Source: Pelomyxa schiedti
Lineage: Eukaryota; Evosea; Pelobiontida; Pelomyxidae
Assembly: GCA_020536535.1 (NCBI GenBank)
Contig: JAHLWZ010000116.1
Coordinates: 35,779 to 99,778, forward strand
Direction of reading: 5' to 3'
Length of the DNA stretch: 64,000 bases
In this document: one piece after another, positions 10,310 through 27,190 of the stretch
How the letters are laid out: each line of letters opens with the position of its first letter
Position numbering within the stretch: the stretch's first letter is position 1
Notes under the pieces: model-generated
Database searches by the model: none
What the model saw: only the letters and a program-made list of their open reading frames with translations
What the model was told of the DNA's origin: nothing
Translations under genes and position numbers: made by a program

Positions 10310-13300
10310 ATGAGTCGACTGGACAAATTGTTGCTTCTGTTGGACTGTAATTCTTCTTCCCTCTTTTGCCTTGTTGTGGCAGTTGCAGACCATAACTTCA
10401 TTGTAATGTTCATCAGCTGGCACCACCAGAGCTGTAAGGCAGGCTGCTGGTGCACAGATTGCATGGCTGCATAAGTGTGATCAGGCCAGACTCTCACACT
10501 ACCTTAATCGCGTAATTCTGCATCCCCCCCGCAAGCATAATTCATAATGATCAATGACAGCTTGCACCTCTTTTGCACAGTAAATCGTGGGACTCGAGAA
10601 TTGCCGCTGCGTACACCCTTGGTATGATAGCTTCTAATGTGCCTGCATGGCCCCCGTCTTTGGTTACACAGCAGTCAACATCGACCTGTCCTGGGTCCCC
10701 TAATTCCACTGCATCTCCACCCAGCACCAAACCGATTCAGAGGTTGAGTCAATTTGATGTAAATAAAGTCATCCACAGCAGAAAACTTTTGCTTGCTTCT
10801 ATTAATTCTGTAATTCCTCGTATTCATACCTTTTTCTATTGACAGTTCACAGGCTGATCCGGGAAGAACAACACCTCCAGAGGATTGTACCGGTATTGGT
10901 ACTTAATGTAATTCCCCTCATATTTTGACCTTAGAAGGCCTTATCCCCTTTGGTGTATCTGCTCTCCCTAATGCACCCAAGAGAAGAAGAACGTATAGTG
11001 TCTCCTTATCTTCCCTTAGCACTAATTCGTCCCAGGACTATACCTCCACCCAAAGTATCTGTTCAAAGCAGTTCGCCTGTGCCGCAGGTACTTGTGCCTG
11101 TGGCCTTTTTCTTTTTTTTTTTTTTTGTTAAAAAAAGAAAAAGAATGCACCAAGTGCACGGCAACTTGCTGCAGCAAAACGGAAGGCAAGAATGCAACAA
11201 AACCAACAGTTACCAGTGCCATTAGCCCCAAGGTAAAACCGCCACTACTCCTTTCACTCAAGTACCTCAAAGCCATTGTTCACCTCCTTCACCACATCCA
11301 ATTGTCAAAGAAGGTAATACCCAAGTCCACTTCTTCTGTTAATCTTCCCAGAAATGCGAATTGCTATTACTGATCAGCCCCAAAGCTCAAAAATTGTTGT
11401 TGAAGCTGTAGAGTCATCTCTGGTTAAACCGACACTCACTGTCATTTTCTAATGTAATGCAGGCTTTTGAATGGCCGTTCACAAAGTTTTGTGGAATGTT
11501 GTTCACAGATCTGTTCAAGTTAAGTTCAAATTATCTTTGTCTTTCTTTCTAAAGATAAAATCAGCCCCACATGGGAAGTGAGGCATGGTGCTTCAGTGGG
11601 GTTACGCGAGATTCTCAGGTACCACGCCAATTCTGCCGGCAAATTGGGTATGAAGTTGGTTGCGTTTGGTATGAATTTATTTGTTCAGTTGATGGAGGAA
11701 ATGAAGAACGAGCTCAGCAGAATCAGGATTGGCTCGAGGATTGTTCTGCCAAGTTATTAACTGTATTCGCACTGGACAGATTTGTTGATTTTGTGTCTGA
11801 TCAAGTACACTATCTGCGTTCCGTTCTGCTATATAATTTAAATGATATCTATCAGGCAGTTGCACCAGTAATTGAGACTTGTGCCCAAGTATTGGCCTTT
11901 GTCGTTAAGCACATGGGCCATGTTCCTACGTTATCTCTGGTTGGTTGCTTGCTGCAACTACAGGAAAACACTGATTGGCGGGTAAATTGACTTCCATGTT
12001 AGTTGTTTTTTTAACCTTTCCCAAGGTCAGAATGAATGGTCTACTGGGTCTAAAATATGTGGTTGCCGTTAGAAGTGATTTAGTTGTCGAAATCCTTCCC
12101 AAAGCAATAGATTCCCTCCTCTCAAGGTAGAACAATGCTTCTTTCACTTCGACCAAGTAGATATATCGCGCCCAGGTTCTCTGACGGGATTGATGATGTT
12201 AGGGCAGTTTCCGCTGACACTCTTCTTCCAATGGCTCAGCATTTACCCCTATGCCCACAATTCCCCAAAATATTAGCTGTACTCTGGGGAAGTCTGGTAG
12301 ATTTGGATGATTTGTGCTCTTCCACAGCTTCTATCATGAACTTACTGGGTTTCTATCCAGTCGCTTTATCCTTTATTCTCACCTCTGGTACTAGCTGCTC
12401 TTTACTCTACCCCTTCTGTATCACCCTCTCCAATTTCCAAGTACAATGTGTATATTGTTGACGATTAACCTTATTGCGTTTAGTAACCGTCATCTGTTGG
12501 CTGAGTACCTTCCTCGCCTTTTGTCTCTCTACAAGCACAATATTTCCTCCGTCAGGGTAGCAGCGTTACAAACCACAGCAAGGTTACGCTCGTTACTCAT
12601 TCTGTTAGATTGACGTGGGTTTCAATATAGGTTATTGAAGTCGGCAATAGATGCAAAAGGGATAGATCCAATTCCTCCGGAAACATTAGTCTCTGTGCTA
12701 GGATATGTGTATCAGGCAATAGTCGGTTGTTCAGATTTTTTTACCCTTCCTATAACATTTCATCAAGAAAGCAAGGTACTTCTAATTACCCATCCAAAGC
12801 ACTAAACACAACAAAGTTAATTGTGGAGCAAGCGCAAGCAGTGTGGGAAGTAGCATTGGGTCTTCCTTCACAACAAATCGTCGCTGCTACATCAACTCTA
12901 TTTCTAGCTCTTTTCTCAATTGCCTCACAATGCATAACAATCAACCCACATCAACTGAAAAATACCCCCTCTGTGCCTGACCATTCCGTACAAGTCGTTA
13001 CTGTACCTCTTGACCCTCTCATCTCTGCTTCCCATGCACTTGGTGTTCTCACAGCTGTTTACACAAAAGAGGTTCTTTTGGCTCTGTCACTTGAAAGTTC
13101 TTATCACTTAAAGCATAGAGAAACTCCCTGTTACACTGTATTGCATCAAGCAATTCAATCTGGGTCTGCATTCCAGACGTTGTGCGCATGCATTCTTTTA
13201 ACAGAATGGGCTGAATGCAGCTCCAAGGTACTTCAGTTTTAGGGATCGGTACCAACTGCCAATAGAATGGAAATTTGCCATTGACACCACTTCCCGCTGA

Positions 13301-16300
13301 ACTTATTGCTTCTATTGACAATCTCACATTACAAGTTCCTTCGTTTTCAGAAATTGATGGGTAGAACCCCCTTAACTAATAGATCTTTCTTTCACACAAA
13401 TTAGCATGGCTCAATCGCTCCTGCAATCTGATTGCGACAACATCATAAGGACCCTGCGACTTTCTGATTCGTCCTTGCCCAAGCTACCTTTGCAAGCCAG
13501 TGTGAAACTGGTATTTCCTATTTTAGTTTCCTTGCACTCATTGTTGCAGCTTGAACTCGCCACAGAACGATTGTCTTCCGGCACTCTCAACGCTTCTGTT
13601 GCCGAGCAGTTGAGCATACGCGTGAGACACATGCAGGACTCGGCATCATATTTGACTTCACTTCACCACAACCTGGCACTAAAAACAGCCTCATGTGCAG
13701 CAAGTTCACTTATTCGTTGGGCAATTCCATCCAAAATTACACCAGTCGTAGCATCTTTGATGAACTCTCTTCTGGTCTGTTTTGTTGCTCTGATAAGAAA
13801 ATTGTGACAAACTCAGAAAGAAGAAGACATGGTCATTCAAAAGAGGTCTGCCGAGTCTATGGCATTGTTGATTAAAAAGTCTCTTAGTCGCACTCCTTGC
13901 CCAAACTCTAAGGTAGTGATAACTGTGCCACTCGTGGATTTTATTTAACCGTGGTAGATAATTCGGAATCTGAGTAAGCATTTGACTCCAAGTGATGAGG
14001 TTTTCCTCCCTCCCTTTGCTTGGCCTCACCAGGTTTAACAGTTGGCACTACGAGGAGCAGAATACGCTTTTCAGGCCGTTGCCCATACTTTTGGAAGTTC
14101 TTTGTTTGTGGATGTGCCGTGCCTGTGGCAGAATTTAGTTGTAATTGAGAAAACTGAAGTGGATACCAGTGACAAAACCAGTGCCACGACACCCAAAGCG
14201 GACGATGCTCTTACGCAAGCGCTTATTGAATTGAAAATTATTGTACCTGCAATTCACAAAGATCTGTACCCAAATGTGTGTTATTATCGTAATACAACAA
14301 CCTGCAGCTATGAATTTGGTAGTTCTCAAAGTGCGAAACAGGTTTTGGGCTTACTGAAAGCTTCCATGAAATTTGTTGCTTCATCTTCATCATCTCTCAG
14401 TTCTGCAGCTACAGAAACTATCGCTACTATATGCAGTGTGATGACTGCTCCTGCTATGAGGGTAGGTGATTCTTTTTACATAAAACGCAGTTACCCTTGT
14501 TAGATTGTGATTGATGACTTGCTACCATATCTGGGGGAAATGACATCCATATCTTCTAAGAGGGGGGCAGCAGCAACTATTCAAGGCATTCTTTTCGATT
14601 TCCCTTTATTCCTCTAATCTGGTGAAAGCAATTACCAGTCGCTTGGATATTCATGTTGTACCGTACATCGCGTTCTTGCTTTCTCCCATCCTCTCTTGCA
14701 TCAGTTCTCAGGACAATGTACTCCGACAGACAGTGGCCAGTAGCTTTGCCACTATTGTGAAATTAATGCCCCTAGAGGTTTTTCAGCCCACCAACACCCA
14801 AGGTACTTACCCCTGTTTAGTCAACAGCTGAAGCACCAACAAATCTTTCTGAGAGTTTGCTTGCTCAACGTGAACAGGTTACTCCCAAGTGACTATTACC
14901 TCTGAGTAATCGATTCCACAGGAACGACGCTTCTTTGAGCAACTACTTGATGGAAAGAAGCTAGACCGATATGTCCTTCCCATAAAGGTTTTCACAAAAC
15001 ATGGGAGTTAGACTCATTTACTCAGATTCTCGCTGACCTGAGGCATTATCAACAAGAAGGCGTAAACTGGCTTGCCTTTTTGAATAAGTATCACCTTCAT
15101 GGGATTTTGTGCGATGGTTGGCTTGCAGTACCCCTTTCTTTGCTAACACGGAGTTTAGATATGGGGTTGGGGAAAACGTTACAGGCTCTGTGTATTATCG
15201 CTGGCAACACCCATACTGTAGCGCACAGGAATGATGAACATGGCTTACCATCCCTTGTTGTGTGCCCGCCGACTTTGGTTGCCCACTGGGTGCACGAAGT
15301 GGAAAAATTTTTGTCTCAAGAGTACCTTCTCCCAATGGCCTACATTGGGACGCCTGCAGAACGGGAAAGGTAGGGAGAAACTATCTTCGATTTTGTTCAC
15401 TGACTAGGGCCAGGTTGCGTCATACAGTTGGGGGAAGGCATGTAATGATTATGTCATACGAGATTCTGCGAAATGATATCCCTACACTTTCCAAGCTTCA
15501 TTTTAATTACTGTATCTTGGATGAAGGGCACATCATTAAAAATTCCAAAACAAAAATTACTCAAGCTGTCAAGCTGATAAATGCCAACAACCGATTGATT
15601 CTCTCTGGTACACCCGTCCAGGTTTTTATTGGAGCTTTTCCCTTTCCGTTGTTAACTATGAAGTTACAAGAATAATGTACTCGAGCTCTGGTCTCTGTTT
15701 GACTTCTTGATGCCTGGGTTCCTTGGAACTGAAAAACAGTTTTCTGAGCGGTACAGTAAACCAATACTTGCTGCACGGGACTCCGATTCGGCAACCCCGC
15801 AGCAGCAACAGTCAGCAATGGGAGCTATGGACGCCTTGCACCGGCAAGTGTTGCCATTCCTCCTTCGTAGGATGAAGCAAGACGTTCTTAATGATTTGCC
15901 GCCGAAGATCGTGCAGGACTTTTACTGTGAATTATCTCCACTTCAGGTATTTTTGTGGAAGACCAATTTCCTTCTTCACATCTGCCAGATTAAACTATAT
16001 GACGAATTTGCAAAACAAAACAACATTGGTGAAATTCTTTCGGCCTCTTCTACTGGTGAAGCTGACACAAAGCAGGAGCCAGCTGTGCATATTTTCAAGG
16101 TATTTTCTCCACGTTTTCTTCATACTCAGAGACATCAGGCTCTGCAAATGCTGCGTAAAATATGCGATCATCCCCTTCTTCTCAAAGACTCAAATCCTGG
16201 GCTTCTAGAGGGTGAGGATTTACATGACATCACCCATTCGCCGAAGTTGTCAGCTCTGAAGTGTGTTTTAGAATTATCTCTGCTCTTGAACTGATAAATT

Positions 16301-17170
16301 AAAAGAGATTTGCTTCAACAGTGCGGAATTGGCTTATCTGACGAGGAGAAATCCGACAATCCGTCCTCAGTTGCTGCACAGCACCGAGTCCTAATTTTTG
16401 CTCAACTGAAATCCTTCTTGGATATTGTAGAAGAGGACTTGTTCAAGTATCACCACCTCACGTTATGAATTTTTATATCACACAACTTAGGGCTCACATG
16501 CCTTCTGTAACCTATTTGCGGCTGGACGGCAGCACACCCCACACAAAAAGGCACGATGTCGTTGTCAAGTTCAATGAGTGAGGCAGTTTCTTATGTTGGT
16601 TCTTGTACCCACTCTTCACAGGGACCCCACGATCGACGTACTCCTCCTGACCACACAAATTGGTGGCCTTGGCTTGAATCTCACCGGCGCTGATACCATT
16701 ATATTTCTTGAACATGATTGGAATCCTTCCAAAGACCTCCAAGCCATGGACAGAGCACACAGAATCGGTCAAACCAAAGTTGTAAATGTGTACAGACTTA
16801 TCACCAAAGGAACGCTCGAGGAAAAGATTATGGGGTATGCCCTTTCCGCGCACTTCCTCCCACTAACAAAGTAATATACCCGCGGATAAAATACAGCCTT
16901 CAGAACTTCAAACTGAAGCTTGCCAACACTGTGATTACGCGGGACAATCAGAGCCTATCCACAATGGACACAGCCCGGCTCCTTGACCTATTCAACACAC
17001 CATCCACAAACAGCACCACATCCAAATCGGCAGGGGCATCAGAAGGGGACACCGGCCTTGGCGGCCGGGTCTCTACAGTACTAACACACCTTCAAGAACT
17101 ATGGGACCAGTCACAATATGATGAATTCCAGGTAGACAACTTCATGCAACAACTCTCTGGCAAACCTTAA
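10310..17170 (+). CDS. BTAF1: BTAF1/Mot1 TBP-associated Swi2/Snf2 ATPase
   Basis: Removes TBP from DNA using ATP and so redistributes it between promoters; nuclear. The start is ATG at 10310: [12 protein letters not shown] then [11 protein letters not shown], which lines up with the N-terminus of animal BTAF1. HEAT repeats run to about 14.9 kb and include [31 protein letters not shown] and a conserved RTPCPNSK. The ATPase follows. Walker A is CDDMGLGKT, split by an intron at about 15119-15162. Motif II is LDEGHIIKN (DEGH, the Mot1 form). Next come [38 protein letters not shown] and DRAHRIGQ, and the tail is [10 protein letters not shown]. The stop is TAA at 17168-17170. One intron pinned by homology is 13775-13816 (42 nt). 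Relative to the human protein as I recall it, the segment between RTPCPNSK and the next HEAT block (near 13.9-14.05 kb) is much shorter. Confidence 0.93.
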
Positions 17171-17249
17171 AAACCTGCCGGTACATACTACTAGTTGTAA
17201 GAAAAAAAAGAACACTTTGGCAGAATTCCATGTGATTCTGTTTTAAATT

Positions 17250-18860
17250 TTAGTAGAGCACTTTTCCTTTTCCTGTTGATACAGTGGTATGGAAGGATTT
17301 TTGTTTGAGGAAGTACTTCTGCAAGTCCGGCCATATTTTGGGGTCTATGAACTGTTGTCCTCTGGCGAGAACTCTCTCTACTACCGGCTGTATTTGGTCC
17401 CATGGTGTAGCCGGTGTAGTAAGGGTACATGCTGGTCCACCATCACTGTGAAGAATCAGGAATTCCATGTCATCTAGAATTCCACTATCACTGATGTATT
17501 TGGATAGGCTCCGGTGAAGGCTTGCTATGGGGTCATATCTAAATATTATTAGTACTATTGGTAGTTAGCCTGTTGGTGGTTCCCGCTTTTTTCTTTTTTT
17601 TTTTGTGTTCTGTACACACGCATGGGGTGAGTTAAGAAAATCAAAGATGGTACTCAGTTGTATCAAACTGGCTCCTGCGTCAGGCATGGGATTTGACAGT
17701 ATTCCTTGCAGATATTCCACTATTCCAGGTTCCCTCCCTTATGATAGTATTAACAGTGAGGTAGTAGGGAGTGCGGAGGGAACCCGTGTACGGTGTGATG
17801 AAGATTGTATCCCGTTCAAAATCATTGACTGGGGTGTTGTCCCATATAACGAGTTTTCTTTCTCCGAAGTATTGCCGCCACCATCTGGCATGAGCTACTG
17901 TGATTTTCTGAGACACAACTTCACTACCTAAAGGAAATAAGGAAACTGAGACATAGGGAAGGGTACCTGTCCAAAAGAAAGAAAACTCAGAATTTGTAAT
18001 TGTGTTAAGTGCATCCAAGTATTTGCGTACAACTGAAAAAGCTGCTTGCGGAAGTTCCGGGTTGGTCATCATCAATGGACCCTGGTAGTGGCGTGGGCAG
18101 ATATACCATTGAAGGGAAGTAGAAGATGATGTGGTAAGAGCGGCAGTAACTACTGTGTGTATTGCATTTGCCGTTGCTGCATGAGCTTCCCCAAGGGACC
18201 CAAACTTGACTTCGTCATCAGGAACCAATACGAGAGGGCCGTCATCGAAACATAGAGCAAAGGCCCGGCATCCAGTCTGAACAGCAAAATTGATCAATTT
18301 TTGTGTTAGAGTCTCCAGGTCTTTGTCATAGGCCTCATACCAGTCAAAAGATGCTCCAGGTGATATCTGATCACAAAATCACCGGAAATGGAATCCAAGC
18401 ACGGAACAAACCCCAAATATAAATGTGATCCCCTTAGCTTGACAATAATGTACAAATTCAGTCCACTGGGTCATCTCTTCCACTGTGTAGTCCTCTCGCC
18501 AATTATTTTTATTCTTTGGGTCACACTTAGCAGCATACACAAACCTGTCGTATCACTTCATTAACTTAGTTGTCCTTATCCCTTCATATCTCCCTGCTGG
18601 CCGGCAAATATATAACACACTATACTAATAATAACTAGGTGCGTAACACACGTGTTTTGGTTCTTCGCAGCCATTAAGTCAACAACATATTTCCTCCGGT
18701 CAAATGACCACAGCCCACCCCCTTGAGGGTCATCATTATATTGATGTCCAAAGAACCCCTCAACGACCCCCCTCACACCAAAAGTCCTATCACCATCACT
18801 CCCAATAACAACACTCTCAATGCCACTACTACTAGTAGAAGAAGTGGTACTACAAGTCAT
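17250..18860 (-). CDS. GH84 family enzyme (protein O-GlcNAcase / beta-N-acetylglucosaminidase)
   Basis: Glycoside hydrolase family 84, which removes O-linked GlcNAc by substrate-assisted catalysis. Motifs in order: RGVVEGFFG (TIM-barrel entry loop); FVYAAKCDP then W-R-E-D-Y, the YAPKDD-like region; FIFG/ISPG across an intron; CRAFALCFDDGPL near 18246, where the two adjacent Asp are the catalytic pair; VIWDNTPVNDFERD; and FITPYTG. All are in the family order. It ends with KGKVLY and a stop at 17250. The ATG at 18860 is the first in frame, but the same frame is open further upstream and encodes a hydrophobic stretch (LCGIVLLFIVALV). A spliced 5' exon supplying a signal peptide or anchor is therefore possible, for example from an ATG near 19139. 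If so, the enzyme is secretory rather than nucleocytoplasmic. Divergent with the aminotransferase and tail-to-tail with BTAF1 (79 bp). Confidence 0.85.
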
Positions 18861-19210
18861 TGAAGATGGTGTGTTTGTCAGTGGGACTAATGCAACAATG
18901 AATAATAACACAATTCCACAAAGTGACAGCTTGGAATGAATGATAAACGAAATGAGGTGCTGTTTGCTGTTGATAAAAAACAAAGGATAAATCAAAGCAA
19001 CAAAGAGGAAGTGACTCCACTCCCATAATCGACGACTATTGGGCCTCTGCGGGCGCCTCAAAGGTCTGGGACTGGAGAGTGTAACATCAACATTCCTGAT
19101 CCTCTGCAAGAACTTGCACCTGCAGTGAATTTTTTTTCATGAAGGAGTTCTTTTGAGAGTTCATTTTTGTTCGTTCGAACGCAAAAAACAAAGTCTGTTG
19201 CCAGTGGTGA

Positions 19211-21050
<1,840 letters not shown>

Positions 21051-21235
21051 TCATGCCAATGTGAGTGAGTTGTATTAATTTAAAACAATGAAGTTTCCCC
21101 AGTTGTTACCACGAGAACAAGCCAAGGTGGACTTGGTGTTAACATTGAGGGTTTTTTTTTTAAAACAACCCAGAACAATCCAGATCTGATTTCGGTTAAA
21201 AAGGAAAAGGAGGGAAAAAAAAACAAAGCGAAGAG

Positions 21236-23844
<2,609 letters not shown>

Positions 23845-24128
23845 ACATGGACAAACAATAAACCAAAAGTAACTGCTAACAAGTCAACCTTCTCATTTTC
23901 AAGGGAAACCACAACGGCCCTTTGTTTGGTTCAACCCATTCTTGGTTCAAGAATGAAAAGGAGAAAGAACAGGACTTTTTCTGGGAGATTTGATTCAGCT
24001 CATTCCGGAGTTGTTAAGACCTCATTTGCGTAGGGAAGGTCGCCGGGCCCCAAAGGGAACCACACACGTCGCGTTGATCTTTCCCACTCCAAAGAGGCCT
24101 TTTTTTGATTCGCTGCAGAACCATTCTG

Positions 24129-25368
24129 ATGGCACAAGTGCCCGAAACCGGTGCTTCTGCCGCGTTTTCTTCGGGGGGATATCATCACCATAACAGCGGC
24201 GGCGTGGTGGGCGTGGGGGGGTGGGTTGGTGTCGACGGCAATTGTGGGACGACTCCTCCGTCGTCGACGACGACAACATCATCATACGACGTGGCGGTTG
24301 GGCGGGTCGAGGCTGTTGTGGAGACATTGAGGCAGGTGACTGACATATTGGCCGACCCTAACTACGACCCTGCTATGTCCCAGTCAACCCTCTATGATAA
24401 AATGTATGTATGTTGAAATGATGCATGCAATTGCTCTGTGACCGCGTGTGTTGCGTTGCGTTGTGTGTGCGCGCGTGTGAGTGTGAGGTGTTTTTGGTGA
24501 AGGAGTGTGTGTGCTTGTTGTTTCTTTGATTACCTTACCAGTGGATAGACAGGACTATGTGAAGAAATTGCAGAATGTTTACAATGCCTCTGTGGAATTG
24601 AATCCTGATCCACTCATACCATTGTCCTTCATCGAGAAGTAAGTACCTTACCCTGTTTACTTGTTTGCGTGCGGCTCTGTGCCGTTTGTGGGAATGCTCA
24701 CAAACTAACAAAACAGGATAAAAAAAGGTCCAGACGGCGTACCCCGTGTTGCCAGGATGATTGATGTCGTTGGCTACCTGGATCATGGCATCAACCCTGA
24801 CAATTTCACAGTGAAAGTGTTTGACAAAATCACAAAAGAGAACTGCACAACCAAAGGCAAAGTCACCGCCGTGCAGGTAACAATACTAATTCAATAATAA
24901 TACCCCAACCTGACTGTTTATCTTCTTTGTTTGTTTCTATACTAGCACTTTGAGGAATACCTCCTGCAGTCCGTGAAGCCATCTCTTCCCACCGATGTTT
25001 CATCCCAGTATCCATTCAACATACCACCCGTCCTACCTCCAACACCAATACCGAGGCCAATTACCCCTCAGTTACAACAGCAACAACCACAAGCCCCATC
25101 AACGGCCCCCCTTCATCAACAAACACCACAACCACAACAACAGCTGCAACAGGAACAACAACTGACCACCACTCAACCTCAAACAACCCCAATACCCACC
25201 ACAACCAAGAAGAAATCACACAAGAAAAGACCCCCTGTTGTGGTTGTTCCATTACCACAGCAGCAGCAACAATCACCAACACCAACATCAACCCAGCAAC
25301 AACCAGTTGTTAGAGTTCAGGTACATGCAATGAGGCACCAGCACCCACCACCATCAAACACTTTGTGA
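24129..25368 (+). CDS. MED10: Mediator complex subunit 10 (MED10)
   Basis: Component of the Mediator middle module, which bridges activators and RNA polymerase II. The ATG at 24129 opens a G/H/S-rich leader. The conserved domain then begins: VETLRQVTDILADPNYDP, KKLQNVYNASVELN, IPLSFIEKI, then IDVVGYLDHGINPDNFT, the family's V-x-x-Y-I/L-D-x-G-x-NP-x-x-(Y/F)T signature. KGKVTAVQHFEEYLLQSV follows, matching KGK...F-x-x-x-L. Animal MED10 ends there. Here a Q/P/T-rich tail of about 130 residues follows (24973-25368) and may mediate extra contacts. Exons are split near 24402, 24640 and 24876. Exon 1 is GC-rich. The stop at 25366 assumes no intron after the VRVQ codons (a GTACAT lies there). Confidence 0.82.
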
Positions 25369-25494
25369 TTTTACTCTCTGCTGGGTGCTGCTCAATCACC
25401 TACTACTTTAGAACCATGAAAACAAAAACAGTTTTTTTTTTTTTTTGCTTGCTTTACTTGAGCTTGTGAAACCACTTGACGTGGTAGATACCTT

Positions 25495-26838
25495 TCAGGG
25501 AAATTGCCCATGCAACCAGTCAATAGAGTGCCTCAAATAATCCAAGTCCGTTGTGGCTGGTGCGGAAGATGAAGTGGCTGTAGTGGTGGTTGTGGTGGTG
25601 GCCGTGGTTGTCGATGTGGATGCGGTGGACGAGAGCATCATAAGGCAGGTGTGGAGTGATTGGTACCTTAGTGTAGTGTTGAATTGTAGTGTGTACCACA
25701 GCTTCATAAGGCAGACCGCACACAGGTGCAATGGTGCACCATCCATTTCATCTTGGTGATTGCTTCCTGAGGGAGATTATTATGGTGAGAGAACACGGAA
25801 TGAAGAACCATTCATCAGGCAGTGGTAGTATATACAATGTTTCATCCCAAACAAATGGCCCAACTCATGTGATAAAATCTTGAAAATATTTGAGGATAAT
25901 ATTATTTCCGGGTTTTAAGTTACCTTAGCACAGCGAACATTGTAAAGTTGTTTCTCATGTATTGTATACTCGCTGGAGTGTGTTGGAGTATCGAAATGAG
26001 GGTCCATCCGAGCGAAACTGTACAGCCCAACCCCATCCTTAGCGCGAGCAATTCCATACACAAAGTTCCAATCATCTCCTTTGTGAAGTTAAGGTTGTGT
26101 GCAAAAAAAGGGGCACGAAGCGAACTTGGATACAAATCAGTCATTGTAATGCCAATGATAACGAGTTCTTTTCTGGGGTCTCTGACTTTCTTTGCTGATG
26201 GGGAAACTAGCCAGTTTAAAATTGGTGTTGTCAAGAACTGTAGTTGCTCGGTTATAAATATTCTTGATGTAAAGTGCAACTCCTCCGTGACAGGCACAAC
26301 CGAAAGTATACAGACAGTAGTTCCAAGGAAAAACGCTTCCACATAACTTGCCAAGAAAGTTAAACTAGGTTATGGAGTTAACAGAGGATGCAAGTGAGAA
26401 CTGGAAATATACTCCGGCGAGATTTCAGGAGGAAATTCACCAATAGGTTGTATGTAAATAACTTTATGTGTTTCATGAGGAACCGCTTTCAACTTGTTGT
26501 CCACAAACTGCTTCAGAGTCTATTTTCCACCCACCCAATGAGCAACAATTTCGAGGGGGAAAAAAGGCAAAAGCGGGAGCGGAAAAAAAAAAAGAAAAAC
26601 AAACAAAACAAAACCCCAAGTTGGGGGAATAGAGGGTCACCTGACCTTGTTCAGGGTGACACGACAGCCAATCGATTGGTCCCGGTGAGGGTATCGGCAC
26701 ACGTGCTCCTGCAGCTGCCACGGCGCGGGAGATGAGATCTCCCTCAACAAGGGCAGGGAACCCCACGATGCCGGATCTGTCCATCGCCCTCTGCACAATA
26801 TCCTCCTCCTCCGCACACCCGCTCGTGCTGCTACTCAT
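25495..26838 (-). CDS. Archaemetzincin (AMZ/AmzA family zinc metalloprotease)
   Basis: Metallopeptidase of family M54; the physiological substrate is poorly known even in animals. The start is ATG at 26838. Visible in order: GPIDWLSCHPEQG, TLKQFVDNKL, VIYIQPIGEFP, then YVEAFF...VCILSVVPV, LVIIGITMTDLYP, and the zinc site ILSHELGHLFGMKHC at about 25880-25835. This is the family pattern HExxHxxxxxHC. Then H-C-L-MNGSNH joins to PLHLCAVCLMKL, giving the second Cys-x2-Cys zinc site. That join requires an intron at 25767-25808 (42 nt). A T/A-rich insert follows the last Cys pair, and the chain ends SIDWLHGQFP with TGA at 25495-25497. All catalytic and zinc residues are present. Divergent with Ran. 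Confidence 0.9.
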
Positions 26839-27190
26839 CCCTCTCTACTTTAAAAGTTTTGTTTGGAAGAAAAAATAATCAACAGAACTTCCCAGCTTCG
26901 CAGAAGAAGAGTTACTCAAGAGGAGTCCTTGTTCAGGGTGCTAGGCAGTTGTAGCTGCTACTACCACTGTGGCTGGGACCCCGGATTCGGGGGTTCGACC
27001 TACCAGCGAAACTTTCAAAGATCTTTTGATGAAGGAACTTCGCCGGGAAGTAAAGGGGGGAAAAAAACGGAACGGGGAACTTCTGCTTGTCTATTTAATG
27101 GATATCATCGCAACCCACAACAACACAAGAAAAAACCAATACAATACACAGCAAAAACACACAAGAAGAAACCCAAACAAATTAGTTGAG

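Noticed and set aside
10070-10426. Minus-strand frame of 118 codons
   Set aside because: It is made largely of homopolymer tracts and overlaps the well-supported BTAF1 first exon at 10310.
25767-25796. Apparent 30-nt intron in the archaemetzincin gene
   Set aside because: Using a donor 12 bases earlier gives a 42-nt intron and restores MNGSNH, which fits the family much better.
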